The notes under the pieces: model-generated
Told to the model about the DNA's origin: nothing
Database searches by the model: none
The model's input: only the letters and a program-made list of their open reading frames with translations
Translations under genes and position numbers: made by a program
Assembly (NCBI RefSeq): GCF_000959725.1
Contig: NZ_CP009321.1
Coordinates: 62,001-126,000 of the forward strand
Reading direction: 5' to 3'
Length of the DNA: 64,000 nucleotides
Origin: Burkholderia gladioli
GTDB taxonomy: Bacteria; Pseudomonadota; Gammaproteobacteria; Burkholderiales; Burkholderiaceae
Shown: piece after piece, positions 9,071 to 16,771 of the stretch
How the letters are laid out: every line of letters starts with the position of its first letter
How positions within the stretch are numbered: position 1 is the stretch's first letter

Positions 9071-9337
9071 GTGCTCCCCAATCGTCTCAATTCCCGGATT
9101 GCCGACGTGATCACTCAAACGATCGCAGAGGAAAGGTCAGCCACTGATACGACGTCACCCGCATGGCGGCAGCGTTGCGAAGTGGCGCAAGTCGCCATGT
9201 TCACCGACTCCGACCGCCGGATTTTTCTGTCCAGTATCGCCAATCGGCGAGGTGAAGCGGCAGCCAAGGCTCTCGAGCAATCGGCGGACGCGTTGCGCAC
9301 CCAGGCGATCTTCCAACTTGCGAGGAAACCTTCATGA
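9071..9337 (+). CDS. small hypothetical protein
   Basis: An 88-residue protein starts at GTG 9071 with a GGAGG site four bases upstream. It has no signal peptide. A central patch (DRRIFLSSIANRRGEAAAKA) is typical of a short family I have seen beside RDF-like genes on conjugative elements, but I cannot name a function. Its TGA overlaps the ATG of the next gene (ATGA), so the two are translationally coupled. Confidence 0.65.
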   Translation: MLPNRLNSRIADVITQTIAEERSATDTTSPAWRQRCEVAQVAMFTDSDRRIFLSSIANRRGEAAAKALEQSADALRTQAIFQLARKPS

Positions 9338-10608
9338 ATGCAGTTGTCAGTTTGATCGGCGGCCCCGTACGGAGCGTCGTCGAAGAGCGGGCGATGCGCC
9401 CGCCCGTGATCGGGAAGATTCGGCCCGGTATCAAGGTCCTGACCTCGGCCGCTCGGGGCAATCCGGATGCGGTTGCTCTGTACGAGGAGATGGTGGCCGC
9501 CGGAGACTCGTTCGAGACGATCGGCAAAGCGATCGAATCCCGTTGTCGGCTCAAGCATGCGCTGGCGCCGCGCAACACCGATTACTTCACGTGCCGCCGC
9601 TCGGACTTCAACAATCCGGACGTCGCCGACGAGATTCTCCGGCTCTACGGTGAGGAACGAGGGCAGGGCATCCGGCTCTACCGCTTCCCCGTGCTATTTG
9701 CCTTCAACGACTGGATGCAAAACATCCCGAATGAGATGGCGGCGTGGGGATCGAGCGGTCGGAAGTACTTCTCGCAGTACGGACCCGATGGTCTACGCTA
9801 CTGCAAGACGTATGCGAAGGTTGAGCGCGATCCGCGGGCGCAGCGTGCGACTCGCCATTTCGGCGGCCGCGACGTGATTTTCCGGCAGGATGATGCGATT
9901 CCCGATGGCATCTGCAACCCCGAGCAATGCCCGCAGTACCAAAGTCGACAATGCAACCTCGGTGCCCAGTTCATCTTCGCCATTCCGGATATCAAGGGAC
10001 TGGGTTTGATTGAACTCCCGACGAACTCGATCTACGTCCTGCAGAAAGCATACGCGGCGATGAAGACGGTCCAGCTGGCACGCGGCAAGCTGACGGGCAC
10101 GAAGTTCTGGATCTCGAAGCGTGAATTCGACATCACGCGTATCAATGAGGCGGGCGACGCGGTGCGTCAGATGCAGATGCTGACCGTGCTCGATGCGGAC
10201 ATCGACATTGGTGCACTGCTCGACGGTGCCGAGGACGCCACGGCAGCGATCGAGGGCGCCGGGCGGCCCACACTTGCCGACTCTGGCAGCACGGTGATTC
10301 AGCTTCACCCGTCTGACGGAGAAAGCACCGCCATGCGCGCTGATCAGGCTGTAGCCGGCGACGGCCCACCCGAGTCGATGGACGAAAAGCGCCATCGCAT
10401 GCAGGACCTGCTGCAGCGCCTTCGCTTCGTTGAGGAGGACCAGCGCAAGGCCTTTCGCATCTACGGCCACTTCCGATTCGGACGCGGCTGGGTGGAACGG
10501 CCCACCGACGTCGACAAGATGATCGCGAGGCTGACGACGGCGCTGGAGGACCCGACTTCACTTCAAAGTGAAATCGGCGCCGCGGTCGAGTCGTTCCACG
10601 GCAAGTAA
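9334..10608 (+). CDS. Gp3/RDF-like DNA-binding protein
   Basis: The 424-residue protein resembles a family on conjugative elements and phages often labelled 'hydrolase or metal-binding protein'. That family is related to Gp3-type recombination directionality factors, which bias serine or tyrosine integrases toward excision. A Cys cluster around residues 200-210 (CNPEQCPQYQSRQC) could bind a metal. The middle (ELPTNSIYVLQKAYAAMKTV and GTKFWISKREFDI) is the most conserved-looking part, and the C-terminal 100 residues look like a helical extension. It is coupled to the 88-residue gene upstream and is followed by a UUCG-loop terminator. A directionality role is inferred, not shown. Confidence 0.55.
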   Translation: MNAVVSLIGGPVRSVVEERAMRPPVIGKIRPGIKVLTSAARGNPDAVALYEEMVAAGDSFETIGKAIESRCRLKHALAPRNTDYFTCRRSDFNNPDVADEILRLYGEERGQGIRLYRFPVLFAFNDWMQNIPNEMAAWGSSGRKYFSQYGPDGLRYCKTYAKVERDPRAQRATRHFGGRDVIFRQDDAIPDGICNPEQCPQYQSRQCNLGAQFIFAIPDIKGLGLIELPTNSIYVLQKAYAAMKTVQLARGKLTGTKFWISKREFDITRINEAGDAVRQMQMLTVLDADIDIGALLDGAEDATAAIEGAGRPTLADSGSTVIQLHPSDGESTAMRADQAVAGDGPPESMDEKRHRMQDLLQRLRFVEEDQRKAFRIYGHFRFGRGWVERPTDVDKMIARLTTALEDPTSLQSEIGAAVESFHGK

Positions 10609-10621
10609 ATCACACCCCATT

Positions 10622-10650
10622 CGCCGGCCCTTCGGGGCCGGTGTCTTTTT
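10622..10650 (+). terminator. UUCG-tetraloop terminator
   Basis: CCGGCCC-TTCG-GGGCCGG (10624-10641) is followed by a five-T run. It lies 15 bases after the stop of the RDF-like gene. Confidence 0.85.
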
Positions 10651-10774
10651 CTACGTCGCGCCCTGAGAGTCCTTCAGCAAAGCCATTTGCTCAAGTGCTT
10701 TCGACCGCGTGCCTCACGCATCGAAATCGTCCGCGCAAGCGGCAATCTCTCGACCCATCCCTCCGGAGTATCCC

Positions 10775-11260
10775 ATGCGCCGAATTGGCAATTTCACGGC
10801 GTTTTTCGGTGCTGAAGATGTATTGAGTAATTGGCACCCGAGCCGTTTTACCTACCATGACGTTGAATTCAACTGCGTCGAGCAGTTCATGATGTACGCG
10901 AAAGCGATGCTGTTCGACGACCACGAAACCGCGTCGAAGATTCTGACGGCGCAATCACCGAAGAGGCAGAAGGAGCTCGGTCGCGACGTATCTGGTTTCG
11001 ACGAGCAAACGTGGATCAAAAGCCGCGAATCAATCGTGTTCGTGGGCTGCAGGGAGAAGTTCCGGCAGAACCCCAGCCAAGGAACGGTGTTAAGCGGAAC
11101 GGGCTCAACGATTCTTGTCGAGGCCAGCCGGTCCGACAAAATCTGGGGAGCTGGGATTGGTCAATTCGACTCTCGAATCACCGACCCCACGAAGTGGCCT
11201 GGACTTAACCTCCTTGGTTACACATTGATGCGGGTGCGTGACCGTCCGTTCTCGAAGTGA
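10775..11260 (+). CDS. NADAR-family N-glycosidase (YbiA-like)
   Basis: The 161-residue protein begins at ATG 10775 after CTCCGGAG. It shows the NADAR pattern: an N-terminal F-x-G.. LSNWHPSRF segment, FNCVEQFMMYAKAMLFDD, then KILTAQSPKRQKELGR, and later DKIWGAGIG and GLNLLGYTLMRVRD. NADAR enzymes cleave N-glycosidic bonds, for example in riboflavin intermediates, and some remove ADP-ribose from nucleic acid bases in toxin-antitoxin or phage-defence settings. The full family length is present. Its neighbours are DNA-processing genes, so a nucleic-acid substrate is possible but inferred. Confidence 0.9.
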   Translation: MRRIGNFTAFFGAEDVLSNWHPSRFTYHDVEFNCVEQFMMYAKAMLFDDHETASKILTAQSPKRQKELGRDVSGFDEQTWIKSRESIVFVGCREKFRQNPSQGTVLSGTGSTILVEASRSDKIWGAGIGQFDSRITDPTKWPGLNLLGYTLMRVRDRPFSK

Positions 11261-11299
11261 TCACCTTTTATTGCCGCTCGCCGGCGATCGACAATCCTT

Positions 11300-11328
11300 G
11301 GCTGCCCTTGGGCGGCCATTTCTTTTTC
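11300..11328 (+). terminator. hairpin with T-tract directly before a ribosome binding site
   Basis: GGCTGCCC-TT-GGGCGGCC (one G-T pair) is followed by a T-rich run to 11328. GGAG starts at 11330 and the next ATG is at 11340. A promoter cannot fit between the T-tract and the gene. Confidence 0.6.
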
Positions 11329-11339
11329 TGGAGGCGTTG

Positions 11340-12707
11340 ATGAAGATCGCGCATTTTTCTGACCTGCATTACTCGCCGGGAAACCTCGAGGAGGCTGACC
11401 GGTGCTTTTCGCATGCGGTGGGTGAGGCCATTGCACGCGAGGCTGTCGTGGCGGTGATCAGCGGTGACTCGACCGACCACCGTCTTGATGCCCACGCGCC
11501 GGCATTGAACGCCCTCGCCCGGCAGGTGCACCGACTCGCGCAAGCGATGCCGGTGCTCATGCTGCAGGGCACGTTCACGCACGAGCCGCCGGGAACGCTT
11601 GACAACTTCGCGCTGATGGGCGCGCGGTATCCGGTGGCGATAGCGGATCGAGTCTGTCAAGTCGCCCTCTACGACGGGAATTTCTGGTTTTCGCGTGGTC
11701 CGGTTTTCGCTGGAGAGGAGGTTCGGCATCACCTCGAATGCGAGCCCCAGGCGATCTTCACCTGCCTGCCCACGATGAACAAAGCCGACCTGGCGCTGCG
11801 CGTCGGGTCGCTGGCGGCATCGACAGATCTCCCGGATACCCTCGGGGGGTTCCTCGCAGCTGCCGGCCGGATCAATGCGGCATTCCGAGCGGCGGGCATC
11901 CCTACGATCGGCGTATCGCACGGCACGGTGAACGGTTGTCAGACGGAACACGCCGTCACGATGGCAGGATTCGATCACGAGTTCAGCCTGAGCGCGCTGT
12001 TTGGCGCGGAGTGCTCGGCGTTCTTGCTGGGTCACATCCACAAGTACCAGACGTGGGAGCGCGAGGGGCGCCTCGTGGGGTATCCGGGTTCGATCGGACG
12101 TTTCCACTACGGTGAGCTCGGCGACAAGGGCTATCTGTCTTGGGACGTTTCCGCTTCCGATGCACGGGCCGTCCTGGTCCCTTCACCGTCGCGGGAGATG
12201 GTTTCCGTTGCGTTTGACGGTCCGCCTGACATGAACGAGCTCGAAGCGCTCGCGGCGGCATCCGCCGGGAAGTTCGTGCGTATCCGCTGGCAGATCGACG
12301 AAGAGCATAAGCAACTGGTCGACCGCAAGGCGATCGAAGCGATGTTCTCGACTGCCGCCGGCGTGAAGCTCGAGCCGCGCGTGCTTCCTGTCATGCGTAG
12401 CCGGGCGGAAGGGATCAGCATGGCGCTGACGGTCGACGCGAAGTTAACCCGATGGTGTGAGCTGGCCGACGTCGATGCTGACCCGCTGGTTGATCGGCTG
12501 CAGCTGCTCGAGGCCGGCGAACCCGACGCGATCGCGCAAGCGATCCTGGCGCGTTTAGCCTGTCCCGGCAAGTCCTCGGCTGATCAGCGCAGCGCGCCAA
12601 TCGACGGGTCCGTTCCATCTCTGACCACAACGTTGATGCACGTGGGGGATGGCGCGACGGCCGCAGTCGAGCCGGATTGGCTCTCTGATGATCTGTTCGC
12701 GGCGTAA
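11340..12707 (+). CDS. SbcD/Mre11-like metallophosphoesterase
   Basis: The 455-residue protein starts at ATG 11340, ten bases after the GGAG site. Calcineurin-type metal-binding motifs are visible: FSDLHYS near residue 6, GDSTDH near 43, GTFTHE near 80 (the usual GNHD/E is altered), a His in GVSHG, and GHIHKY at 231. SbcD works with SbcC as a nuclease on DNA ends and hairpins. An SbcC-like ATPase lies two genes downstream, which supports a paired complex. The C-terminal 120 residues are divergent. The activity is predicted; the altered third motif makes it less certain. Confidence 0.8.
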   Translation: MKIAHFSDLHYSPGNLEEADRCFSHAVGEAIAREAVVAVISGDSTDHRLDAHAPALNALARQVHRLAQAMPVLMLQGTFTHEPPGTLDNFALMGARYPVAIADRVCQVALYDGNFWFSRGPVFAGEEVRHHLECEPQAIFTCLPTMNKADLALRVGSLAASTDLPDTLGGFLAAAGRINAAFRAAGIPTIGVSHGTVNGCQTEHAVTMAGFDHEFSLSALFGAECSAFLLGHIHKYQTWEREGRLVGYPGSIGRFHYGELGDKGYLSWDVSASDARAVLVPSPSREMVSVAFDGPPDMNELEALAAASAGKFVRIRWQIDEEHKQLVDRKAIEAMFSTAAGVKLEPRVLPVMRSRAEGISMALTVDAKLTRWCELADVDADPLVDRLQLLEAGEPDAIAQAILARLACPGKSSADQRSAPIDGSVPSLTTTLMHVGDGATAAVEPDWLSDDLFAA

Positions 12708-12845
12708 CGCCGCCCAATGACGGAACGCTCTCCGTCCATTCGAACACAGCCGTGTTCCGATAGCCCGAGTGGCTATCGAAACGAGGTTCACCCCGCGCCC
12801 GTTGGCGCATCGAACGCAGCAGCGCTGCAGCCATTTTCTTTTCCA

Positions 12846-12897
12846 CCCTGACGGGGCGTGTTCCCCTCAGGGGCGCACTCCGTCTCAATTCGGAGTG
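12846..12897 (+). promoter_or_regulatory. double-hairpin header hiding the ribosome binding site of 12903
   Basis: Hairpin A is CCCTGA-c-GGGG / CCCCTCAGGG (12846-12872, one bulged base). Hairpin B is CACTCCG / CGGAGTG (12876-12882 and 12891-12897). The GGAG ribosome binding site lies inside the 3' arm of hairpin B, six to seven bases before ATG 12903, so folding would block translation. Confidence 0.6.
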
Positions 12898-12902
12898 TGC
12901 TC

Positions 12903-13424
12903 ATGTTTGGTCTCTATCCTGCCGGCGTCCGTTGGGCGCAATCCTATACCGCGTCCACGGACGCGAAGTCATTGCAGAAGCTCCTCGTCGACCACGGCGG
13001 GTGCACAGCGGCTCTCTTTCATCAACCGTTCGGTGCTCAGCGCGGCGCTGTCATCGCGCAGCGCGATGGCCTGTTCGTCCTTACCCATGTGATCGAATCC
13101 GATCATGCTGAAATTGTGGTCACGCTGGGTGTCGAGCTGCAGAACTTGATCTGGTCGTTCGACTCGGGGTACTCGGGTCAGTGGTCCGGTCGCGAACTGC
13201 AGATCCTCACGGGTTGTCCCGATTGGGACTCGGTGCTCAAGCAGACGTCGGACGCGTTCCGGCGCCTCTGTGGGACGGTACAGGCGGCCGTCGACGGCAC
13301 GTTGGCCAAGCCGACTTCCCGGCCCGAGCCGAAGCTGACGTTCGACGACGATGATGTGCCGTTCCTGCCTGACGGCTATCTGCAGCCCATTACGCTCGCG
13401 GAGATCCAGTCATGCGACCACTGA
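12903..13424 (+). CDS. hypothetical protein between sbcD- and sbcC-like genes
   Basis: This 173-residue protein is not recognised. It has no signal peptide or membrane segment and ends with an acidic stretch (FDDDDVPFLPDGYL). ATG 12903 is preferred over an in-frame alternative at 12858 because the GGAG site is correctly spaced. Its 3' end overlaps the SbcC-like gene by 13 bases, so the two are translationally coupled. A partner or loader role for the SbcCD-like pair is possible from position only. Confidence 0.65.
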   Translation: MFGLYPAGVRWAQSYTASTDAKSLQKLLVDHGGCTAALFHQPFGAQRGAVIAQRDGLFVLTHVIESDHAEIVVTLGVELQNLIWSFDSGYSGQWSGRELQILTGCPDWDSVLKQTSDAFRRLCGTVQAAVDGTLAKPTSRPEPKLTFDDDDVPFLPDGYLQPITLAEIQSCDH

Positions 13425-15733
13425 AACTGTTGCTTGAAGGGTTCCATGGCGTGCGGGACGGGATGAAACGCGACAGCGTCGAACTCGACCTGGAGTCACT
13501 GCCCAATGGATTGATTGCGTTGACGGGGCCGAACGGCGCCGGCAAGACGACGATCATGGACAACCTCCATCCGTACCGGATCATGCCGTCTCGCGCGTCG
13601 AAGCTCTCGGTTGACGCGTTCTCATACTGGGATCACATCAGCGGGTTGCAGGCGCGCAAGGAGCTTGAATGGGAGCACGATGGCTTGCGCTATCGGTCGA
13701 CCTTCGCGTTCCGCAAGCCCGGCAAATCCGGCAAGGCGGACTACTTCCTGTTCTATCGCTCGACCGATGGCGAGTGGCGGCCGGTATCGCTGCCGGATGG
13801 CACTGTCTCGGACGGCAAGGGCGAAAACTACGATCGATGTGTTGACGCGATCTGCGGTTCGCTCGAGTCGTTTTTCACCAGCGTGTTTTCGGCGCAGAAC
13901 CGCCGGCCGCTCGCGTCGTACGGAGCGAGCGAGATCAAGGCGTTGCTCGCTGAACTGCTGAAGATCGATCACCTCCGTGCGTTGTCGACGAAGGCTGCAG
14001 AGGTCGCGAAGGTGCTGGCCCGGGAACTCGGCGTGGTGCAGCAAGACCTCACGGCATTTTCTGGAAAGCGGGAGCGAGTCGATCAGACGCGCAAGGCGAT
14101 TGCGATGGACGTTTCGGAGATCGCTGCCGCGCGCGAGCAGCGCACGGCTGTACAGGCTGAGATCGCGACGCTGACGCAGCAGCACGCCGTGCTGGTTGCC
14201 AAGCAAGGCGAGAACGCAGCTGCGGCGGCGCGACTCGGGGAACTAGGGGCGCGTCGCAACGAGCTGCGGTCTTCGCTTGAGGCCATGGAGCGTGACGGGC
14301 AGGCGGAGCAGCAACGGTTCTTGCAGCGCGCGACGACGATTCGTAACACGATCGCCGGCCATGCGGCCGTTGTTCGGCAGCGTGAGTCCATTCTTGGCGC
14401 CGCAGCGGATCGCGACGATGCACAGCTTCGGCTCAGCAAGGCCGAAGCACTGTTAGAACCTTTGCAGCGGGCGATCGACGAACTTGACGCGAAGCGACTG
14501 CGGGCAGCAACGGTCGGATCGACGCTCACCAGCCTGCAATCGGAGGGCACGACCAAGGCCGACTTGATCAAGACCCTGAACGAGCAATCGGCGGTCATCG
14601 GCTCGGTGCCGTGTGCCGGGATGGATATTCACGTGACGTGTCCGTTGCTCGCGCAAGCGAGGAGCGCGGCACAGCAGGTGGACGTCCAGACCATCTCGTT
14701 GAATGACCTTCGGACCCGGTACCGCAGCCATAAGGCGGAACTGGATCAACTGGCGCCGGCTGTTGAGGCGTTGTCGGCGAAGCGCGCCGAACTGCAGCGC
14801 GTCAATTCGGGACTCGCGGCGGCCCGGCAGGCGTTGCAACGTGCAACCGAACTTGCCGCACGAAAGCCGCTGCTCGATGCAGCTGAAACCGGGATGCAAC
14901 AAGGCCAGGCGGAACTTGCGTCGCTCGAAATTGAGCGAGGCGAGGCGTCGAAGCGTCGACAGACCGAGACGGCGCGGATAAACGGCTTGTTGCGGGAGGT
15001 CGAGGCGGAGGTGTCGCGTCTGGCTTCTGTCGATGTCGCGCAAGCGATTGCGGATGTCGATCGCCAGATGGCCGCTCGACGCGAGACCTGCACGGGGCTG
15101 GATGCCAGGATCGAAGCATTGATCCGGAGTCAGGCTACCGGAGAAACGACGCTGGTAACGCTCGAGCGCGAGCTTGAGGGCTTTTCAGCGACGCAGGCAC
15201 TCGCAGAGCGCATCTCGGACGAGATCGCGAAGTGGAAGCTGTTGGCGAAAGGCGTGGGCAATGATGGCGTGATTGCGCTGACGATCGATGACGCAGGCCC
15301 GGCACTGACGCAGACGGTGAACGACCTGCTGCTTGCGTGCTACGGCACGCGGTTCACGGTCCAGATCCAGACGCAGCGCACGTTGGCCAACGGTGACACG
15401 CGCGAGGGATTTGAAATCCTCGTGCACGACGCCGAAAGCGACAGCTGCAAAGCGGTCGGCGTGATGTCGGGTGGTCAGAAGGTATGGATAAACGAATGCC
15501 TGACACGGGGCGTCGCCCTGTACATCGCTGGTAACGCGGGACAACCGTACGAGACGCTGTTTAGCGACGAATCGGATGGTCCGCTTGATCCCGACCGCAA
15601 GGTGCAGTTCATGCGTATGAAGCGCGAGGTGCTCCGTCAGGGTGGGTATGCGCGGGAGTTTTTCATCTCGCAAACGCCCGACCTGATTGCGGAGGCCGAT
15701 GCGGTCATCGACGTGGCGGCACTTGCGAGGTAG
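13412..15733 (+). CDS. SbcC/Rad50-like AAA ATPase
   Basis: The 773-residue ABC/SMC-type ATPase has Walker A GPNGAGKTT at residues 39-47, a long coiled-coil region (about 180-620), signature SGGQ at about 686-689 and a Walker B/D-loop region SDESDGPLD near 720. It is shorter than E. coli SbcC (1048 residues). At the coiled-coil centre, two Cys at 401 and 410 are nine residues apart instead of the usual CxxC zinc hook. It would act with the SbcD-like protein on DNA ends. The variant hook and the acidic D-loop suggest an element-borne subfamily. Confidence 0.88.
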   Translation: MRPLKLLLEGFHGVRDGMKRDSVELDLESLPNGLIALTGPNGAGKTTIMDNLHPYRIMPSRASKLSVDAFSYWDHISGLQARKELEWEHDGLRYRSTFAFRKPGKSGKADYFLFYRSTDGEWRPVSLPDGTVSDGKGENYDRCVDAICGSLESFFTSVFSAQNRRPLASYGASEIKALLAELLKIDHLRALSTKAAEVAKVLARELGVVQQDLTAFSGKRERVDQTRKAIAMDVSEIAAAREQRTAVQAEIATLTQQHAVLVAKQGENAAAAARLGELGARRNELRSSLEAMERDGQAEQQRFLQRATTIRNTIAGHAAVVRQRESILGAAADRDDAQLRLSKAEALLEPLQRAIDELDAKRLRAATVGSTLTSLQSEGTTKADLIKTLNEQSAVIGSVPCAGMDIHVTCPLLAQARSAAQQVDVQTISLNDLRTRYRSHKAELDQLAPAVEALSAKRAELQRVNSGLAAARQALQRATELAARKPLLDAAETGMQQGQAELASLEIERGEASKRRQTETARINGLLREVEAEVSRLASVDVAQAIADVDRQMAARRETCTGLDARIEALIRSQATGETTLVTLERELEGFSATQALAERISDEIAKWKLLAKGVGNDGVIALTIDDAGPALTQTVNDLLLACYGTRFTVQIQTQRTLANGDTREGFEILVHDAESDSCKAVGVMSGGQKVWINECLTRGVALYIAGNAGQPYETLFSDESDGPLDPDRKVQFMRMKREVLRQGGYAREFFISQTPDLIAEADAVIDVAALAR

Positions 15734-15751
15734 TGCAGCACATATTTTTAA

Positions 15752-15811
15752 CCCTGGTGGGGAACGTTCCCCACAGGGGCGTTCCTCGCCTTTTTTCTGT
15801 TCGAGGAACGC
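15752..15811 (+). promoter_or_regulatory. double-hairpin header hiding the ribosome binding site of 15813
   Basis: Hairpin A is CCCTG-g-TGGGGAA / TTCCCCACAGGG (15752-15778), with a bulge at nearly the same place as the header at 12846. Hairpin B pairs 15779-15788 with 15802-15811 perfectly (GCGTTCCTCG / CGAGGAACGC). Its 3' arm contains the AGGAA ribosome binding site just before ATG 15813. Confidence 0.65.
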
Positions 15812-15812
15812 A

Positions 15813-15989
15813 ATGAAGCTGAAGTCCAATAATGCTGCTCTGCATCGAAGCCTGACGGTTTCGGTTCGCCCGAAGCCCATCCGCATGGGTACGGAACACG
15901 TCTACGAGCTGAATGGCTCACGGTTGCACGACGTGTTGGTTGATGGGCGCTGGGTGACGGTGGCCGCTACGGCGGTCGTGGCGTCCTGA
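15813..15989 (+). CDS. short basic hypothetical protein
   Basis: This 58-residue protein is rich in Val, Arg and Lys, with no membrane segment or recognisable motif. It starts at ATG 15813, immediately after a hairpin that contains its ribosome binding site. The next small gene begins 22 bases after its stop. A small DNA- or RNA-binding role would fit its charge, but nothing in the sequence proves it. Confidence 0.5.
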   Translation: MKLKSNNAALHRSLTVSVRPKPIRMGTEHVYELNGSRLHDVLVDGRWVTVAATAVVAS

Positions 15990-16011
15990 ATCGTCGACGG
16001 AGGAACGCTCG

Positions 16012-16206
16012 ATGAACGGGATGGCGAACCTGGTGATGCTGTTGATCGCGATGCACGGCGGTTCGGAGCCGCCTGCGCCGGCCCTGCGCTACGCGGTGGC
16101 TTCGCTCGCCGCGAATAGGCGGCCGGCTATTAAAACGGACGCGGTCCTCTGCAAAGATGGCCAAGTCCACACTTTTCTTGCGGGGCACCCCAAGCCCTGC
16201 ATCTGA
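16012..16206 (+). CDS. short hypothetical protein
   Basis: A 64-residue protein starts at ATG 16012 with GGAGGAA nine bases upstream. The first 15 residues are hydrophobic (MANLVMLLIAMH) and could be a membrane anchor. The rest is polar with two Cys. The ribosome binding site could pair imperfectly with GCGTCCT at 15979-15985, which again suggests a hidden start. No family is recognised. Confidence 0.45.
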   Translation: MNGMANLVMLLIAMHGGSEPPAPALRYAVASLAANRRPAIKTDAVLCKDGQVHTFLAGHPKPCI

Positions 16207-16220
16207 CCCTTGTCCCGCAG

Positions 16221-16254
16221 CCCCGCTCTCCCACGAGAGTGGGGCCATTTTTTT
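16221..16254 (+). terminator. hairpin with T-tract before the PLD gene
   Basis: CCCCGCTCTC / GAGAGTGGGG (one G-T pair) with a CCAC loop is followed by seven T. GAGG begins at 16255 and the next ATG is at 16266, leaving no promoter space downstream of the T-tract. Confidence 0.75.
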
Positions 16255-16265
16255 GAGGATCCTAT

Positions 16266-16700
16266 ATGCCACTCCTGAATGTTGATTTTGGTCAGCTCGC
16301 GTCGAGTGTCGTGCCTGAAAGCGCGCGAGGTCCGTTCGACGAGATGTCGGTTCGGGCGCGTCTGGCGACGCTCGCGATCGTTGCCGATCAAGCTGGGAAC
16401 ACGTCAGTGCGCGATATTGCACTGAATGCACTGACGGTGATCGACGCCCCGGCCTATGTCGGGCTTTCGGCGGTCCGGATCCCCGTTCGTGTTGTGAGCG
16501 CCTTTCCGGCGCAGCACTCGAAGTACGTCGTTGTCGACGGCATGACCGTCGAGACCGGAAGCTACAACTATTCGCAGCAAGCGGCCCGGTACAACGTGGA
16601 GAACGTCGTAGTGTTGCGGGGTGACACTCGTGTTGCCGATGCGTACCTGAAGAACTGGGAAGCGGTGTCCGCGCGCGGCGAGTTGTATCGCGCGCCCTGA
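16266..16700 (+). CDS. PLD-family nuclease-like protein (Nuc type)
   Basis: The 144-residue protein has one HKD-type motif, HSKYVVVDG, followed by ETGSYNYS and NVENVVVL. This is the arrangement in short bacterial PLD endonucleases (Nuc), which form the active site from two chains. Nuc is usually exported and about 150-180 residues long. Here the N-terminus (MPLLNVDFGQLASSVV) is not a clear signal peptide, so it may be cytoplasmic. It sits between the SbcC-like and DndC-like genes, consistent with a DNA-processing module. The substrate is unknown. Confidence 0.75.
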   Translation: MPLLNVDFGQLASSVVPESARGPFDEMSVRARLATLAIVADQAGNTSVRDIALNALTVIDAPAYVGLSAVRIPVRVVSAFPAQHSKYVVVDGMTVETGSYNYSQQAARYNVENVVVLRGDTRVADAYLKNWEAVSARGELYRAP

Positions 16701-16719
16701 TTGTTATCTTCCTCTCAAC

Positions 16720-16769
16720 CCACGCGGGACAGATCCCGCGTGGAGCTGTTCCTGGGCTACTGGAGCAGC
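16720..16769 (+). promoter_or_regulatory. double-hairpin header hiding the ribosome binding site of 16772
   Basis: Hairpin A is CCACGCGGGA-CAGA-TCCCGCGTGG (16720-16743). Hairpin B pairs 16745-16752 (GCTGTTCC) with 16762-16769 (GGAGCAGC, one G-T pair). The GGAG site at 16762-16765 is in the 3' arm, six bases before ATG 16772. Confidence 0.65.
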
Positions 16770-16771
16770 AC

